Positions 25,530 through 34,232 of a DNA stretch of 64,000 nt are shown here, piece after piece. The stretch is from Deltaproteobacteria bacterium (GTDB lineage: Bacteria; Desulfobacterota; GWC2-55-46; UBA9637). Each line of letters starts with the position of its first letter. Position 1 is the stretch's first letter. A model generated the notes under the pieces. It worked only from the letters and a program-made list of their open reading frames with translations, was not told where the DNA came from and searched no databases. The position numbers and the translations under genes were made by a program. The stretch lies in the NCBI GenBank assembly GCA_030690165.1, contig JAUYHF010000055.1, forward strand, positions 67,493 to 131,492, in the 5' to 3' direction.

Positions 25530-26633
25530 TCACCTCATCCTTTCCGGGGTCGTCTCCCCACCCTGAATCCCCAGCCACATGTTCAGCGCATTCACGTCGC
25601 GAGCCGCTGTTTTGGCATCCTCAAGCGTAATAAGCCCGTCTTTTACCAGCCTTCCCAGCGATTGTTCCAAGGTTTGCATACCATGTGCCTTCCCCGTCTC
25701 CATAACCGTATAAAGCTGCTGTGCTTTGCCGGTGCGGATGAGATGGGCAACTGCCTGGGTAACACGCAGAACCTCTATTGCGGGCACCCTTTCTGCTCTC
25801 CTGTTTCCGGTGAGAAGCATCTGCGCCACCACAGCGCGTAAAACCATGGCAAGCTGCTGCCGTATCATCTCCTGTTCATCGCTTGGAAATGCACCTACTA
25901 TTCTATTTAAGGCCCCTACGGCATCTCCTGTATGCAGGGTGGAAAAGACCAAGTGACCCGTCTCGGCCGCGGTTATGGCAGCGCGCATTGTTTCAAGATC
26001 ACGCATCTCTCCTACCAGAATCACATCAGGGTCTTCGCGCAAGGCTGAGCGAATTGCACGGGCAAAACTGGGGACATCTGAATAAAGTTCCCGCTGATGG
26101 ATAAGGCTCTTCTGATTGGTGTGAATGTACTCAACCGGGTCCTCTATGGCAAGGATATGGCAGGTGCGAGTCATATTGATCTGATGAATCATGGCCGCAA
26201 GGGTCGTCGTCTTGCCGCTTCCTGTCGAACCTGTCACCAGCACCAGACCATCTTTCAGTTCAGCAAGCTCCTCAAGCTGCAAAGGAAGACCGAGTTCTCG
26301 AACGGTGCGAATAGTCGCTTCCATTTTTCGTATAGCCATGGCTGCTTTTCCGCGCTCCCTGAACACATTAACGCGAAATCGTTCCCCTCCATTCAGGGAA
26401 AAGGCCATGTCAAGGCTTTGTTCCTCTTCAAAGACCTTAAGCTGTCTCTCATTCATAATAGCCCGCGCCATCTCTTCCAGAGCATCTGATGAGAGAATGT
26501 TACCTTGAAGCATCGTGAGTCTTCCGTGTATTCTGAGGATTGGAAGACTTTCAGCAGAAAGGTGAAGATCCGATGCCTCCTTTTCTATGCACTGCTTGAG
26601 AAGCTTTTCCAGTACTCTTGGCAGGTTATTCAT
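25530..26633 (-). CDS. PilT-type retraction ATPase
   Basis: 367-residue ATPase of the PilT branch, which depolymerises pili and powers retraction. It starts MNNLPRVLEKLLKQC, has SDLHLSAESLPILRIHGRL at the N-terminus, Walker A GSTGSGKTTT, Walker B DVILVGEMRDLETMRAAI and the His box LVFSTLHTGDAV, and lacks the tetracysteine motif of PilB. Its presence argues that the system makes dynamic pili rather than only a secretion piston. It precedes the GspE-type gene by 2 nt. Confidence 0.94.
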   Translation of the reverse strand: MNNLPRVLEKLLKQCIEKEASDLHLSAESLPILRIHGRLTMLQGNILSSDALEEMARAIMNERQLKVFEEEQSLDMAFSLNGGERFRVNVFRERGKAAMAIRKMEATIRTVRELGLPLQLEELAELKDGLVLVTGSTGSGKTTTLAAMIHQINMTRTCHILAIEDPVEYIHTNQKSLIHQRELYSDVPSFARAIRSALREDPDVILVGEMRDLETMRAAITAAETGHLVFSTLHTGDAVGALNRIVGAFPSDEQEMIRQQLAMVLRAVVAQMLLTGNRRAERVPAIEVLRVTQAVAHLIRTGKAQQLYTVMETGKAHGMQTLEQSLGRLVKDGLITLEDAKTAARDVNALNMWLGIQGGETTPERMR

Positions 26634-26652
26634 ACCTATTGTCCATTCCTCC

Positions 26653-27276
26653 CTAAAGCGCGATAATTAAATTTGACGTGATGGTACTGCCGTCTCCATC
26701 ATTCTCGGATACCATGATCTCAAACCGTACGATCGTTACGTAATAAGATAATCCTTTTAACCCTATAATGAATCTCCGTAAGTCAGGGTAGGAAGATTCT
26801 ATTGTTATTTGCCTGAACAGCCTCTGTGGTAAACCCTTGCCCAAAAACCAGGCCAGAGAGGCGTCCTGGGATGTTCCATGATACGAGACATCTTTTACTA
26901 TCAGCACCCCATGCGCCCTTGCAAGTCCGGATATTTCGACCTTGAGCGCCTGAAACAACTCTGATGAGTCATGGGGCACAAACCGCTGTTCATACGAATG
27001 AATACGCGTCTGCCACTGCTCAATTTCCTGCTCAATACCGGCCAGTTCATTCGTAATCTGCAGAATATCGTCTTCCGACGGTTCCTTTGGTAAGTTGGTT
27101 TCCTTGAGCTTCGCCCTCAAACCTTCAATCTCCGTGCCCATGCCTCTGAGCGCTTGCACAGCAGGCCAGTAGCGAATGCGCACATAGCCCACTCCAATTA
27201 TGACAAGGAAAGCCATGAAAAAGAGGACCATTTCCCTGAGGCTTATTTTCCCCCCTCGCATCACCCGTCCCCTCAC
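26653..27276 (-). CDS. PilO/MshJ/GspM-like inner-membrane protein
   Basis: One N-terminal membrane helix (MVLFFMAFLVIIGVGYVRI), a coiled coil (about residues 45-95) and a C-terminal small alpha-beta domain, the layout of PilO. The start is GTG at 27276, or ATG five codons later. It overlaps the PilM/PilN-like gene by 4 nt. Sequence identity to known PilO is weak by eye; the call rests on layout and position. Confidence 0.75.
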   Translation of the reverse strand: MRGRVMRGGKISLREMVLFFMAFLVIIGVGYVRIRYWPAVQALRGMGTEIEGLRAKLKETNLPKEPSEDDILQITNELAGIEQEIEQWQTRIHSYEQRFVPHDSSELFQALKVEISGLARAHGVLIVKDVSYHGTSQDASLAWFLGKGLPQRLFRQITIESSYPDLRRFIIGLKGLSYYVTIVRFEIMVSENDGDGSTITSNLIIAL

Positions 27277-29036
27277 TTTGCACTTCGCAGACTATTTGTT
27301 TTCACCTGGGTATCTTTGTCAAGCTTTTCAGGCGCTACTATCTTTTGTGCGAGGGTAAAGCTTACTGCGTAGCCTTGTATCCCTAACCGCCCGGCCTTCA
27401 TCCAGATATCAAGGTCGGTAACAATCCGTTGCCATGGTTGCATAGATGCGGCAAGGTTCCTGGCAAACTGCTGGGCAGCGGTCTCTGAAACGGTCCAGCC
27501 GTTGATCTCGATTGCCCGCTCCGTTGTCTCGCTTATCTTGTCAATAACGGCACCCGACGTCACCGCTGACCGCGCAACCCCGTCCAGAAGCGCGGTCACA
27601 AACTGGGTGCGGCGCCCCAGCACGTCTTCAAAAAAGGTTATTTGCTCATCCAGGGTCTTCAACTCAAGCCTCTTGGCCTCAAGAGACTTTGTCAGCTGGT
27701 CTTTCTTTTCTGCCGCGCCTTTTATCCTCTTAACCTCTTCTTCGACCCTCTCCTGCTGCATCCGTAATTCTGTCTGCGCGGCAGAGCTCCCCTTCATTCT
27801 CACTGACAGATATATCTCAAGACCGGCAATGACCGCGATGCTTGCGCATACTGCGGCAGCCCACCGCATATCGGAACGCTTATAGAGCGGCGGAGCGGGA
27901 TCTGCTGCAGGGACAAAAACCGTCAGCTTTCCGCCCGGCATGCCGAAGGCATTCCGCGCAGCCCCGGTGATATTTGCAAGCGAGGCCTGTATCCCCGGCA
28001 ACATATTCCGGCCAGCCATAGAAACAGGAATGGGATTGACCCCATATTTGAATCTTCCCTCTATCTCATGCTGAAGCTGCGAAAGAATATCTTCCCTTCC
28101 GCATAGATAGATACGGTCAACCTTTTCGTCCAGAAGATAGAGAGACGCATCAACAGAAGGCGGCTCACCTCCGATGGGATAAAGCCTTATGTCGTGAATA
28201 GCGCCGTCTGAAAGCAAGATTGCGCAGATAAGCCCTGTCCGGATATCAAGAACGCCTACAACCCCTTTGAGAGAGGTTTGCCCTAACGCAGCAGCGCAAC
28301 ATCCTATCAATGGATAAATCCCCTTGAGTTTAAATCCATTAACCTTAAATAACCTTGCATACCGATCTCGCACAGACCTGCTGATCCCACAGGCAAGAAA
28401 AGGAGTCCCTTGCTCTGCCGAATTATTCTCTCCGCGCTGGCACGACCAACCGCACACATAATCTTCATCACTGCCGGCCTGGAACCCCTCCTGAAGTTTC
28501 AAACACTCCTGAAGCTGCTCCTGTGTAACAAGGCCAAGCGCTATCGCTGTCTCGCCAAAACGGAGAGGCTGCCGTCTTTCCCCTCCACCCGCCATAACCT
28601 CGTTCCTGTACACTTCCTGTTTTTTCAGTATCTCCCGCGCCTGTTCTTGAGACAGGCAGCCCCTTCCAACCATGATCGCGCCCAGAGAACGCATCGCGAC
28701 CTGCTGGGCAAGTCCCGGTTCAAGTTCCCAACGAATCATTTCATGGAGACGCGATAAAGATCTCGCCTTTGCCGGATCAACAGGGAGCTTGAGAAGCACG
28801 GGAATTGCTTCATGGGACAGTAATACGGCCTGATGGGGAAGATTATTGGTAAATCCCTTTAGCGCACTGATTGTTTCGGTAAACGCAGCTTCAAAACCGG
28901 TCTTTTTTGACTCGACTACGTGTTCCACAATAATTTGCCCTTTTGCAGCCCGCACAATTACTGTTCTTAGACTCAGTCCGTCTGTCTCAACAACAAGCAG
29001 GCGGCGCGGATATTTTAATAAGGTTCTAAAATCCAT
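27273..29036 (-). CDS. Fused PilM-PilN-like protein with an inserted MshEN-like motif pair
   Basis: The N-terminal half is an actin-like PilM-type domain and the C-terminal half is PilN-like, with one membrane helix (RWAAAVCASIAVIAGLEIYL), a coiled coil and a periplasmic domain. Two 24-residue motifs are inserted in the PilM part at residues ~117-140 (SLGAIMVGRGCLSQEQ...) and ~159-182 (RFGETAIALGLVTQEQ...). They match the RLGxxL-G-L-Q pattern of the MshE c-di-GMP-binding domain, with an 18-residue rather than 5-residue spacer. The ATG at 29036 (MDFRTLLKYPRRLLVVE) fits PilM; ATG 29078 is possible. About 587 residues. Confidence 0.85.
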   Translation of the reverse strand: MDFRTLLKYPRRLLVVETDGLSLRTVIVRAAKGQIIVEHVVESKKTGFEAAFTETISALKGFTNNLPHQAVLLSHEAIPVLLKLPVDPAKARSLSRLHEMIRWELEPGLAQQVAMRSLGAIMVGRGCLSQEQAREILKKQEVYRNEVMAGGGERRQPLRFGETAIALGLVTQEQLQECLKLQEGFQAGSDEDYVCGWSCQRGENNSAEQGTPFLACGISRSVRDRYARLFKVNGFKLKGIYPLIGCCAAALGQTSLKGVVGVLDIRTGLICAILLSDGAIHDIRLYPIGGEPPSVDASLYLLDEKVDRIYLCGREDILSQLQHEIEGRFKYGVNPIPVSMAGRNMLPGIQASLANITGAARNAFGMPGGKLTVFVPAADPAPPLYKRSDMRWAAAVCASIAVIAGLEIYLSVRMKGSSAAQTELRMQQERVEEEVKRIKGAAEKKDQLTKSLEAKRLELKTLDEQITFFEDVLGRRTQFVTALLDGVARSAVTSGAVIDKISETTERAIEINGWTVSETAAQQFARNLAASMQPWQRIVTDLDIWMKAGRLGIQGYAVSFTLAQKIVAPEKLDKDTQVKTNSLRSAK

Positions 29037-29122
29037 ATCGTTAAACTTTAGTTTAAGAAATCTTAACTTTTCCTTCATATAGTATAGTACGTAGGGAGAT
29101 TTATCGTTATCAGCCTCGCTCC

Positions 29123-30115
29123 TTATTGAATCACCATCTCTACCACAGGCCTTACTGCATGAGGATACCAATTGACCGTGCGAACCACGCGATTCCCGGC
29201 GCTCACATAGGGCGCATCATCGCTATTATGAGGCACGCCATCATTGTCCTGTATCAGAATCAACAGATGTTGCCCCATGGGAATCCGCGTCGGAATTGCA
29301 AGCAATGCGTCTGGAAAAGTAAAAACAGCGGATGCGTTGTTTGCAAGCGCAGCGATTGAATCCGATGTCAGCCGCTTCCAGCCGGGATTAAGACCCGAAC
29401 GTTTGACATATGTAAGGAGCGATACGCGCAGTCGTCCGGTTATATCGCTCCCGGATCTATTTGTCACCGTAACCTGCCACCCGGCTGCGTCAGCGCTCCA
29501 GTTTGATTGTTGAATTGCATCGGATATGTCACTATCATAACCGGCTCCACCTGCTTGCCCGTCAGCGCCAAGAGTCGTTGCAGTAAAATCAGTTGGTGTT
29601 GCAGTGACTGACCATCCGAAGTTGACGTCGCCGCTTGCACCGTTACCCCACCCATCGCGATACTCGCTGCTTCCCGGCTGCATGCTAAGATAGCTGCCCC
29701 GATGCCCCTTAAAAAGCCTTTCAGAGCTGCCAGTGAGTGTGATTTCGCCGCCGTTATTGAAACCTTCCAAGGCATCGGGCGTGGGGTCAAAGAGCGGATC
29801 CTTTAGACCGTAAACATCAAAACCCCCAAGCCTTTGCGTTAATGCCTGGATTGTATCGGGCAAAGCGCCGTTTTCAACGACAAATCCGGATAAGAGCCTC
29901 TCGCCATGGTACGACGTATCAAAATCTCCTATGATTGCGCGTCTGATATTGAGCAGGTGTCTTTGTGTCTCCTCATAGCGAAACTGTTCATCCGCATTGT
30001 TCACAAACGAAGCAGTCATTGCCGCAATCGTAGAAAGGATAAATACCACAAGGAGGAGTTCAAGGAGCGTAAACCCTCCGGTTGTCTTCAATTGGAAAAA
30101 AACTGTTTTATTCAT
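29123..30115 (-). CDS. Type IV pilin-like protein (pseudopilin), large
   Basis: Class III signal peptide cut at TTGG/FTLLELLLVV, with the conserved Glu5 and a hydrophobic N-terminal helix, so a substrate for a prepilin peptidase (none in this window). The 330-residue protein has a long, Gly/Asp/Asn-rich C-terminal domain without recognised motifs. It follows the second pilin gene after 4 nt and precedes the PilM-PilN gene. The large size suggests a minor pilin or tip protein. Confidence 0.88.
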   Translation of the reverse strand: MNKTVFFQLKTTGGFTLLELLLVVFILSTIAAMTASFVNNADEQFRYEETQRHLLNIRRAIIGDFDTSYHGERLLSGFVVENGALPDTIQALTQRLGGFDVYGLKDPLFDPTPDALEGFNNGGEITLTGSSERLFKGHRGSYLSMQPGSSEYRDGWGNGASGDVNFGWSVTATPTDFTATTLGADGQAGGAGYDSDISDAIQQSNWSADAAGWQVTVTNRSGSDITGRLRVSLLTYVKRSGLNPGWKRLTSDSIAALANNASAVFTFPDALLAIPTRIPMGQHLLILIQDNDGVPHNSDDAPYVSAGNRVVRTVNWYPHAVRPVVEMVIQ

Positions 30116-30119
30116 ATGA

Positions 30120-30812
30120 TTACTTCAAGAGATACAAAACAATGTCGTCTCCGCCAGCGCCAGTGCTGTTGCTCTCATAAATGAGATTTGGCCCCATGCA
30201 GACGATCCTGACATTGGTATTATCCAAATCAAAGAGGAGGTACGGCCTTCCCCATCTATCATGGGGAGGGCCGCCCGAACTTGTGCGCCAGACAAGATAC
30301 GATCCAACCGGCCTTGCAATAAAACTATCCGCCACCCCCTGCACCTCGTTCAGCGGACCGCCTGATGTCGGACTTCCGGTCCCGTCTGCGTTGAGACCAT
30401 CTCCAATATCCACATATCCCTCGCCTCCGCGGGTAAGATACGGGCCCCGCCACCCCCTTGAAGTATTTTGATTCCATGTTTCGAGTGCATGACCTGTTCC
30501 TGAAAGCGGATTATCGTAAAGCTGACTGAAATTTGCCGGCGAATTGAACCAGGCTGCGCCTTGCGAAGGAACCGGTACACTTCCATCCGGCACAAGTCTG
30601 AATGGCCATTGCTTGGGCATATACCCTGTGTCCTGTCTAAACCTGAGAATTGCATCTTTGATCCTGAGCATTTCACTGTTTGCAAGCCTTAAGGTAGCGT
30701 CCTCCTGCACATTGTTAAACGCAGAGATGGCCCCGGCTGCCACAGCAGCAAGAATAGCCACAATAAGCAATAATTCAAGAAGTGTAAATCCCTGTTTATT
30801 CCCCATAGTCAT
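30120..30812 (-). CDS. Type IV pilin-like protein (GspG/PulG type)
   Basis: Short leader ending NKQG/FTLLELLLIVAIL with Glu5, then a pilin helix and a C-terminal domain containing RFRQDTGYMPKQWPF and DRWGRPYLLFD, typical of GspG-like pseudopilins. I start at ATG 30812 (30806 is also possible); a longer frame to 30851 runs through the G+C-rich hairpin at 30832-30857. About 230 residues. Confidence 0.88.
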   Translation of the reverse strand: MTMGNKQGFTLLELLLIVAILAAVAAGAISAFNNVQEDATLRLANSEMLRIKDAILRFRQDTGYMPKQWPFRLVPDGSVPVPSQGAAWFNSPANFSQLYDNPLSGTGHALETWNQNTSRGWRGPYLTRGGEGYVDIGDGLNADGTGSPTSGGPLNEVQGVADSFIARPVGSYLVWRTSSGGPPHDRWGRPYLLFDLDNTNVRIVCMGPNLIYESNSTGAGGDDIVLYLLK

Positions 30813-30831
30813 CGCGCCGAGAAATAAATGG

Positions 30832-30857
30832 CCGGGGGTGAATTCTTCCACCCCCGG
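30832..30857. terminator. G+C-rich hairpin between the first and second pilin genes
   Basis: Perfect 9-bp inverted repeat CCGGGGGTG / CACCCCCGG with an 8-nt loop and no T run on the minus strand. It sits just downstream of the first pilin gene. Such hairpins often protect the 3' end of a highly expressed pilin mRNA or attenuate downstream genes; that role is inferred. Confidence 0.65.
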
Positions 30858-30887
30858 CGCATCAATTATCCTATGCGAGCCACGCTG

Positions 30888-31820
30888 TTATTGCTTTTGT
30901 CCTGTAAACTCAGCATACTCTTCGTCGAGCCAATCACCCTTCGGATCAAGGATACCTACGAATCTTGCTGTACTAAACTGCTCGCCTGCTGCTATTACTC
31001 CATCATCGTTGGTATCTGATGCGAGATGGAAGAGCGCCATATAGCGGCCATACTGATTCTTCGCAACATCGGTGTAGAAAGGCGCCTCTGCAAAGCCGGC
31101 TGAATTGCCTCCGGTTGCATCCGACACTATGGAGGAATTGTTCCCCACTCCGAGCGCCAGAACAATATGCTGGATAGCAGGATTCAGGCCTGTGATGTCA
31201 TTGAGGCGGTTGCAAGGGCTTGAAAAAGGCGATGTGCAAGCCGCTGCTGCGCCAAGTCCCTCAGACTCCACAACCGGAACTACCGAACCTACGATAAGGG
31301 TTGTAAGCACCCCTTTACCCCTTGGTGCATCATCAAAATCCCTGTTCGGTATGTTACCTACCGTATTTGTAGCATTGGCAATATAACGGACCTGGGTAAT
31401 CCCTGCATTGTTGAGTGCAGTCACATCAGCGGCAGTAAGGGTGTAAAGACCCAGCTTGTTGTCTGCTGTTGTTAAGTCTCCATCAGTACCCTGCAAGTTG
31501 TTATGAAGACCTGCGTAGAATCCGCCCGTGGTAAGCGAGCAAGAAGTGCCTGCCGCGCAATTAGCTGCGGTAGCATTATCTGTCAGTAACGCGTCAAACT
31601 CATTCGGATAAGCGCCACCAACCACCTTAAAGGTGCGAACCCCTTTATCAACCGCTGCTATATCGAATGTTGCCTGACCTTTGGCGGCCTTTGCCTCCAG
31701 CCCGTCATAAGATACGAGCAGCCCCCCTGCTATGATTGCCAGAATGGCAATGACAACGATCAGCTCAAGCAAGGTAAAACCATCTTGACGCCTTTTCATA
31801 TTCTTCAAGAATGTGTTCAT
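30888..31820 (-). CDS. Type IV pilin-like protein, first pilin of the operon
   Basis: Leader MNTFLKNMKRRQDG is cut before FTLLELIVVIAILAIIAGG, with Glu5. The 310-residue mature region has VRTFKVVGGAYPNEFDALL near the helix, and two cysteine pairs that could form disulfides. A strong AAAGGAGAAG ribosome site and first place in the pilin run suggest high expression, but it is much larger than a typical major pilin. Next to it is the small conserved-looking gene at 31840-32193. Confidence 0.88.
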   Translation of the reverse strand: MNTFLKNMKRRQDGFTLLELIVVIAILAIIAGGLLVSYDGLEAKAAKGQATFDIAAVDKGVRTFKVVGGAYPNEFDALLTDNATAANCAAGTSCSLTTGGFYAGLHNNLQGTDGDLTTADNKLGLYTLTAADVTALNNAGITQVRYIANATNTVGNIPNRDFDDAPRGKGVLTTLIVGSVVPVVESEGLGAAAACTSPFSSPCNRLNDITGLNPAIQHIVLALGVGNNSSIVSDATGGNSAGFAEAPFYTDVAKNQYGRYMALFHLASDTNDDGVIAAGEQFSTARFVGILDPKGDWLDEEYAEFTGQKQ

Positions 31821-31839
31821 TGTCTTCTCCTTTTATTTT

Positions 31840-32193
31840 TTATTTTTTTATGAGGAATAGTTCCCCCGAAGAACCTATCTCATAGCCAACAACGATTTTT
31901 CCGGCCGTAATTCCCTTCCGGCCCCCCCGGACAGATCTCTCTGTTCCATAGGCATCACCTCCTCGTTTTTTTTTCGGTTGATAATCAACAACAAAACGGT
32001 ACTGTTTCCCGCAGTGGATGATTATCTCTTTTTGATCATGGTGCAATATGCGCATCTCTATCCTGACCTCGCCGTATCCGTTGTGGGCAAACAACTCGTC
32101 ATAGAGCGCAAGAAACTTTGTCACCACATTTTTGTTGCTTGATGTATTTTTTGAAGAGTTTTTTTTGCATATTCTTTCCTCTTGCCTATACAC
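31840..32193 (-). CDS. Small protein of unknown function heading the pilus operon
   Basis: The central part FLALYDELFAHNGYGEVRIE and RILHHDQKEIIIHCGKQYRF looks like a compact folded domain, while the first ~22 residues and the basic Gly-rich tail look disordered. The start is uncertain: the frame opens at GTG 32193, and GTG codons around residues 23-24 are alternatives. It ends 20 nt before the first pilin gene, so it is the first gene of the operon. I do not recognise a named family. Confidence 0.6.
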   Translation of the reverse strand: MYRQEERICKKNSSKNTSSNKNVVTKFLALYDELFAHNGYGEVRIEMRILHHDQKEIIIHCGKQYRFVVDYQPKKKRGGDAYGTERSVRGGRKGITAGKIVVGYEIGSSGELFLIKK

Positions 32194-32250
32194 AGCCCAT
32201 TTTTTACGCTTCTACTATTCCAACCTTCCTGTCTCCCCGTGAATGTCAAT

Positions 32251-32342
32251 AAAAAAAGCCCGAACATAAGGCGGAAGTTTTACTTCCACTTTCTGTGCGG
32301 GCTTCGAAAGCCTCTCAGGAATTTAACGACCCTTACAAGGGT
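32251..32342 (-). promoter_or_regulatory. Attenuator-like structured leader of the pilus operon
   Basis: In the transcript sense, hairpin A (ACCCTTGTAAGGGT, plus 32329-32342) is followed by hairpin B (GGCTTTCGAAGCC, 32300-32312). An intrinsic terminator follows: AAGCCCG (32298-32304) pairs with CGGGCTT (32256-32262) around an inner GTGGAAGT/ACTTCCGC stem and ends in seven T. The AAGCC segment is shared by hairpin B and the terminator, so the two are mutually exclusive. I could not match the leader to a known riboswitch class. Confidence 0.65.
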
Positions 32343-32393
32343 TCTCTATGGCGAAACTCTTAGTTATTGACTATGAAAATCACTTTCAGCGGC

Positions 32394-32422
32394 AATATAA
32401 CAAAAACGTTAAACCTTGTCAA
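32394..32422 (-). promoter_or_regulatory. Strong sigma70-type promoter of the pilus operon
   Basis: On the minus strand a consensus TTGACA (32417-32422) is separated by exactly 17 nt from TATATT (32394-32399). Transcription would begin near 32387 and run through the attenuator-like leader into the pilus genes. No sigma54 -24/-12 pair is visible. Confidence 0.8.
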
Positions 32423-32528
32423 GCTTTTTTTACTTACGCCATTTATTTTTTGTATTTTGATGAATTTACGACACTGTGTGCGTTTTTTTACAAATTTACT
32501 CGCACACCAAAGGTTTTGGTGTGTGGGT

Positions 32529-33608
32529 TCATACATCAAATAACGGGGAGTTTCTGAAATTGTCTGCAATGGATTTAAAGAATACCTTCAGAATAGCTGT
32601 AAGAGGGATAGCAATCAATATGCCAAACATCCCTAAAAGCTCTCCCCACACTAGTATGGAAACCACTGTAATTACAGGATGGAGCCCGACCTTTTGGCCG
32701 ATAAGTTTGGGTGTTATCAAATAGGCCTCAAGTATCTGCATTATTACAAAGGCTATTATTACATAGAGGGGATGTAGAAAATCCTGAAACTGAAGCAAGG
32801 CCATTGCCCCGCCAAGCAAGATTCCAAATACCAACCCCATAAAAGGGATAAGAAAGGCTACGCCCGCTATTACACCGATGAAGAATGACAACTCCACCCC
32901 GATTATGTAAAGGCTTATGCTGTAAAGGACTATCATTATAACGGACAGTATAAGCTGGCCCCTCAGAAATGCGCTTAAGACATAATCTATCTCATCCCAC
33001 TTTACATCAAACCAGTGTCTCTGCTTAGGAGGTATGTAGCGCCATGCTATGGTCTTTATCTTTTCAAAATCTCTCAGTATGTAAAAAACATAAAATGGTA
33101 TTATAAGAAATCCCAGAAGACCTATGACATAGCTTAAAGTGTTCCTGAACACAGAGGATAACCACCCGGTTAACATAGATATTACATCCGGCGACAGCCC
33201 TCTTGCGTAGTTTGCAAGTTGGATAAAAAGTTCTTCTATGGTTGTTGGCATATTTTTTAACATGAATATATTTTTTAATCTGGGCAGAATGGTATTCCCA
33301 AGGCTTGCGATATATGAAGGAAGCTTTTCACTGGCAATACTTATCTCCCGCTGGATAATTGATAAGAGAGTTGAGAACAGGAAAAAGGAGACAACAAGGA
33401 GTATCGCCAATATAGAGATGGTAGCAGTGATTCTACTAATCTTTTTCCTTTCCAGCAGTTCCACAAAAGGGTTCAATAGGTATGCCATAAAAAATGACAA
33501 TATTATGGGGATAAAAACTATCCTCAAAGTATAAAGGATAAAAAGCAGGATTAATATAACAGAAAACCCTAAAATAAATTTTGCTAATTTCCCTTTTTCC
33601 AGCATCAC
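32529..33608 (-). CDS. AI-2E/PerM-family membrane permease
   Basis: 359 residues with about eight hydrophobic segments, including two near the N-terminus, a central soluble region and the conserved later segments LSFFIGVIAGVAFLIPFMG and YLITPKLIGQKVGLHPV, which are diagnostic of the AI-2E transporter family. Members export or exchange small solutes or ions; the substrate here is unknown. It overlaps pgsA by 4 nt. Confidence 0.88.
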   Translation of the reverse strand: MMLEKGKLAKFILGFSVILILLFILYTLRIVFIPIILSFFMAYLLNPFVELLERKKISRITATISILAILLVVSFFLFSTLLSIIQREISIASEKLPSYIASLGNTILPRLKNIFMLKNMPTTIEELFIQLANYARGLSPDVISMLTGWLSSVFRNTLSYVIGLLGFLIIPFYVFYILRDFEKIKTIAWRYIPPKQRHWFDVKWDEIDYVLSAFLRGQLILSVIMIVLYSISLYIIGVELSFFIGVIAGVAFLIPFMGLVFGILLGGAMALLQFQDFLHPLYVIIAFVIMQILEAYLITPKLIGQKVGLHPVITVVSILVWGELLGMFGILIAIPLTAILKVFFKSIADNFRNSPLFDV

Positions 33609-34126
33609 TTAATGTCTCCCATTATTTTTATTCCGCGATACATATACTGAAGACCAGACAGGATTGTAAGGGCGGCAGTTGCTGTTATAAAAAGTTGAAT
33701 GTAAAGGATTGATAAAGGATAGAGGGTTATGATTATGGTGAGTATTTGAAATACCGTGGTAAACTTGCTTGCAATGGAAGGGCGAATGTCAGTCCCCTTG
33801 CCCATTAAAGATATTATAGCAATCCCTGAAAGGATTATTATCTCCCTGCTCACAACTATCACAGAAAGCCAGCCCGGCAGCATGTCCTTGAAGGCCAGAC
33901 TCAGATATGCGGATATAAGCAGCATCTTATCGGCAATGGGGTCAAGGTATGCGCCTACTACCGTCCTCTGATTCAATACCCTTGCTATCAAACCATCAAG
34001 GCCATCTGTTATGCCTGCCAGAATAAATATAATCAAGGCCATCCATAGGTCATTGTGAATAACAAAGATGATAAATACAGGAACCAGTAATATCCTGAAT
34101 ATTGTCAGAAGATTTGGTATGTTCAT
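33605..34126 (-). CDS. pgsA: CDP-diacylglycerol-glycerol-3-phosphate 3-phosphatidyltransferase
   Basis: Integral membrane enzyme making phosphatidylglycerol phosphate. The CDP-alcohol phosphotransferase motif DGxxAR...GxxxDxxxD appears as DGLDGLIARVLNQRTVVGAYLD followed by PIADK. The N-terminus MNIPNLLTIFRILLVPVFI is typical of PgsA, as is the length (173). Its product pool feeds Lgt. It overlaps the AI-2E permease gene by 4 nt. Confidence 0.94.
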   Translation of the reverse strand: MNIPNLLTIFRILLVPVFIIFVIHNDLWMALIIFILAGITDGLDGLIARVLNQRTVVGAYLDPIADKMLLISAYLSLAFKDMLPGWLSVIVVSREIIILSGIAIISLMGKGTDIRPSIASKFTTVFQILTIIITLYPLSILYIQLFITATAALTILSGLQYMYRGIKIMGDIK

Positions 34127-34135
34127 AAGAAAAAA

Positions 34136-34228
34136 CAGGTTGAGGCTGAGGTTAAGGTTAAGTAAAGAACAAATAAAAACTTAATGTATTGTTTTTCAAC
34201 CTCAACCTTTACCTTTACCTTAACCTTT
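34136..34228. repeat. (GGTTAA)n / (TTAACC)n inverted tract upstream of pgsA
   Basis: The plus strand reads AGGTTGAGGCTGAGGTTAAG, then, after an A+T-rich middle, TCAACCTCAACCTTTACC and further TTAACC units. The arms can pair over more than 25 nt. Third copy of the tract type seen at 13940-14010 and 18720-18790. Confidence 0.75.
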
Positions 34229-34232
34229 GTTT

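Noticed and set aside
32251-32342. Pilus leader as a GEMM (c-di-GMP-I) riboswitch.
   Set aside because: The expected conserved segments around GGCAAACC and GACGCAAAGC are not present, so I left it as an unassigned attenuator-like leader.
32348-32557. Plus-strand frame beginning MAKLLVIDYE, reminiscent of a response-regulator N-terminus (MAKLLVIDDE).
   Set aside because: Only about eight residues match. The rest is Phe/Tyr-rich without receiver motifs, and the region is better explained as the minus-strand promoter and leader of the pilus operon.
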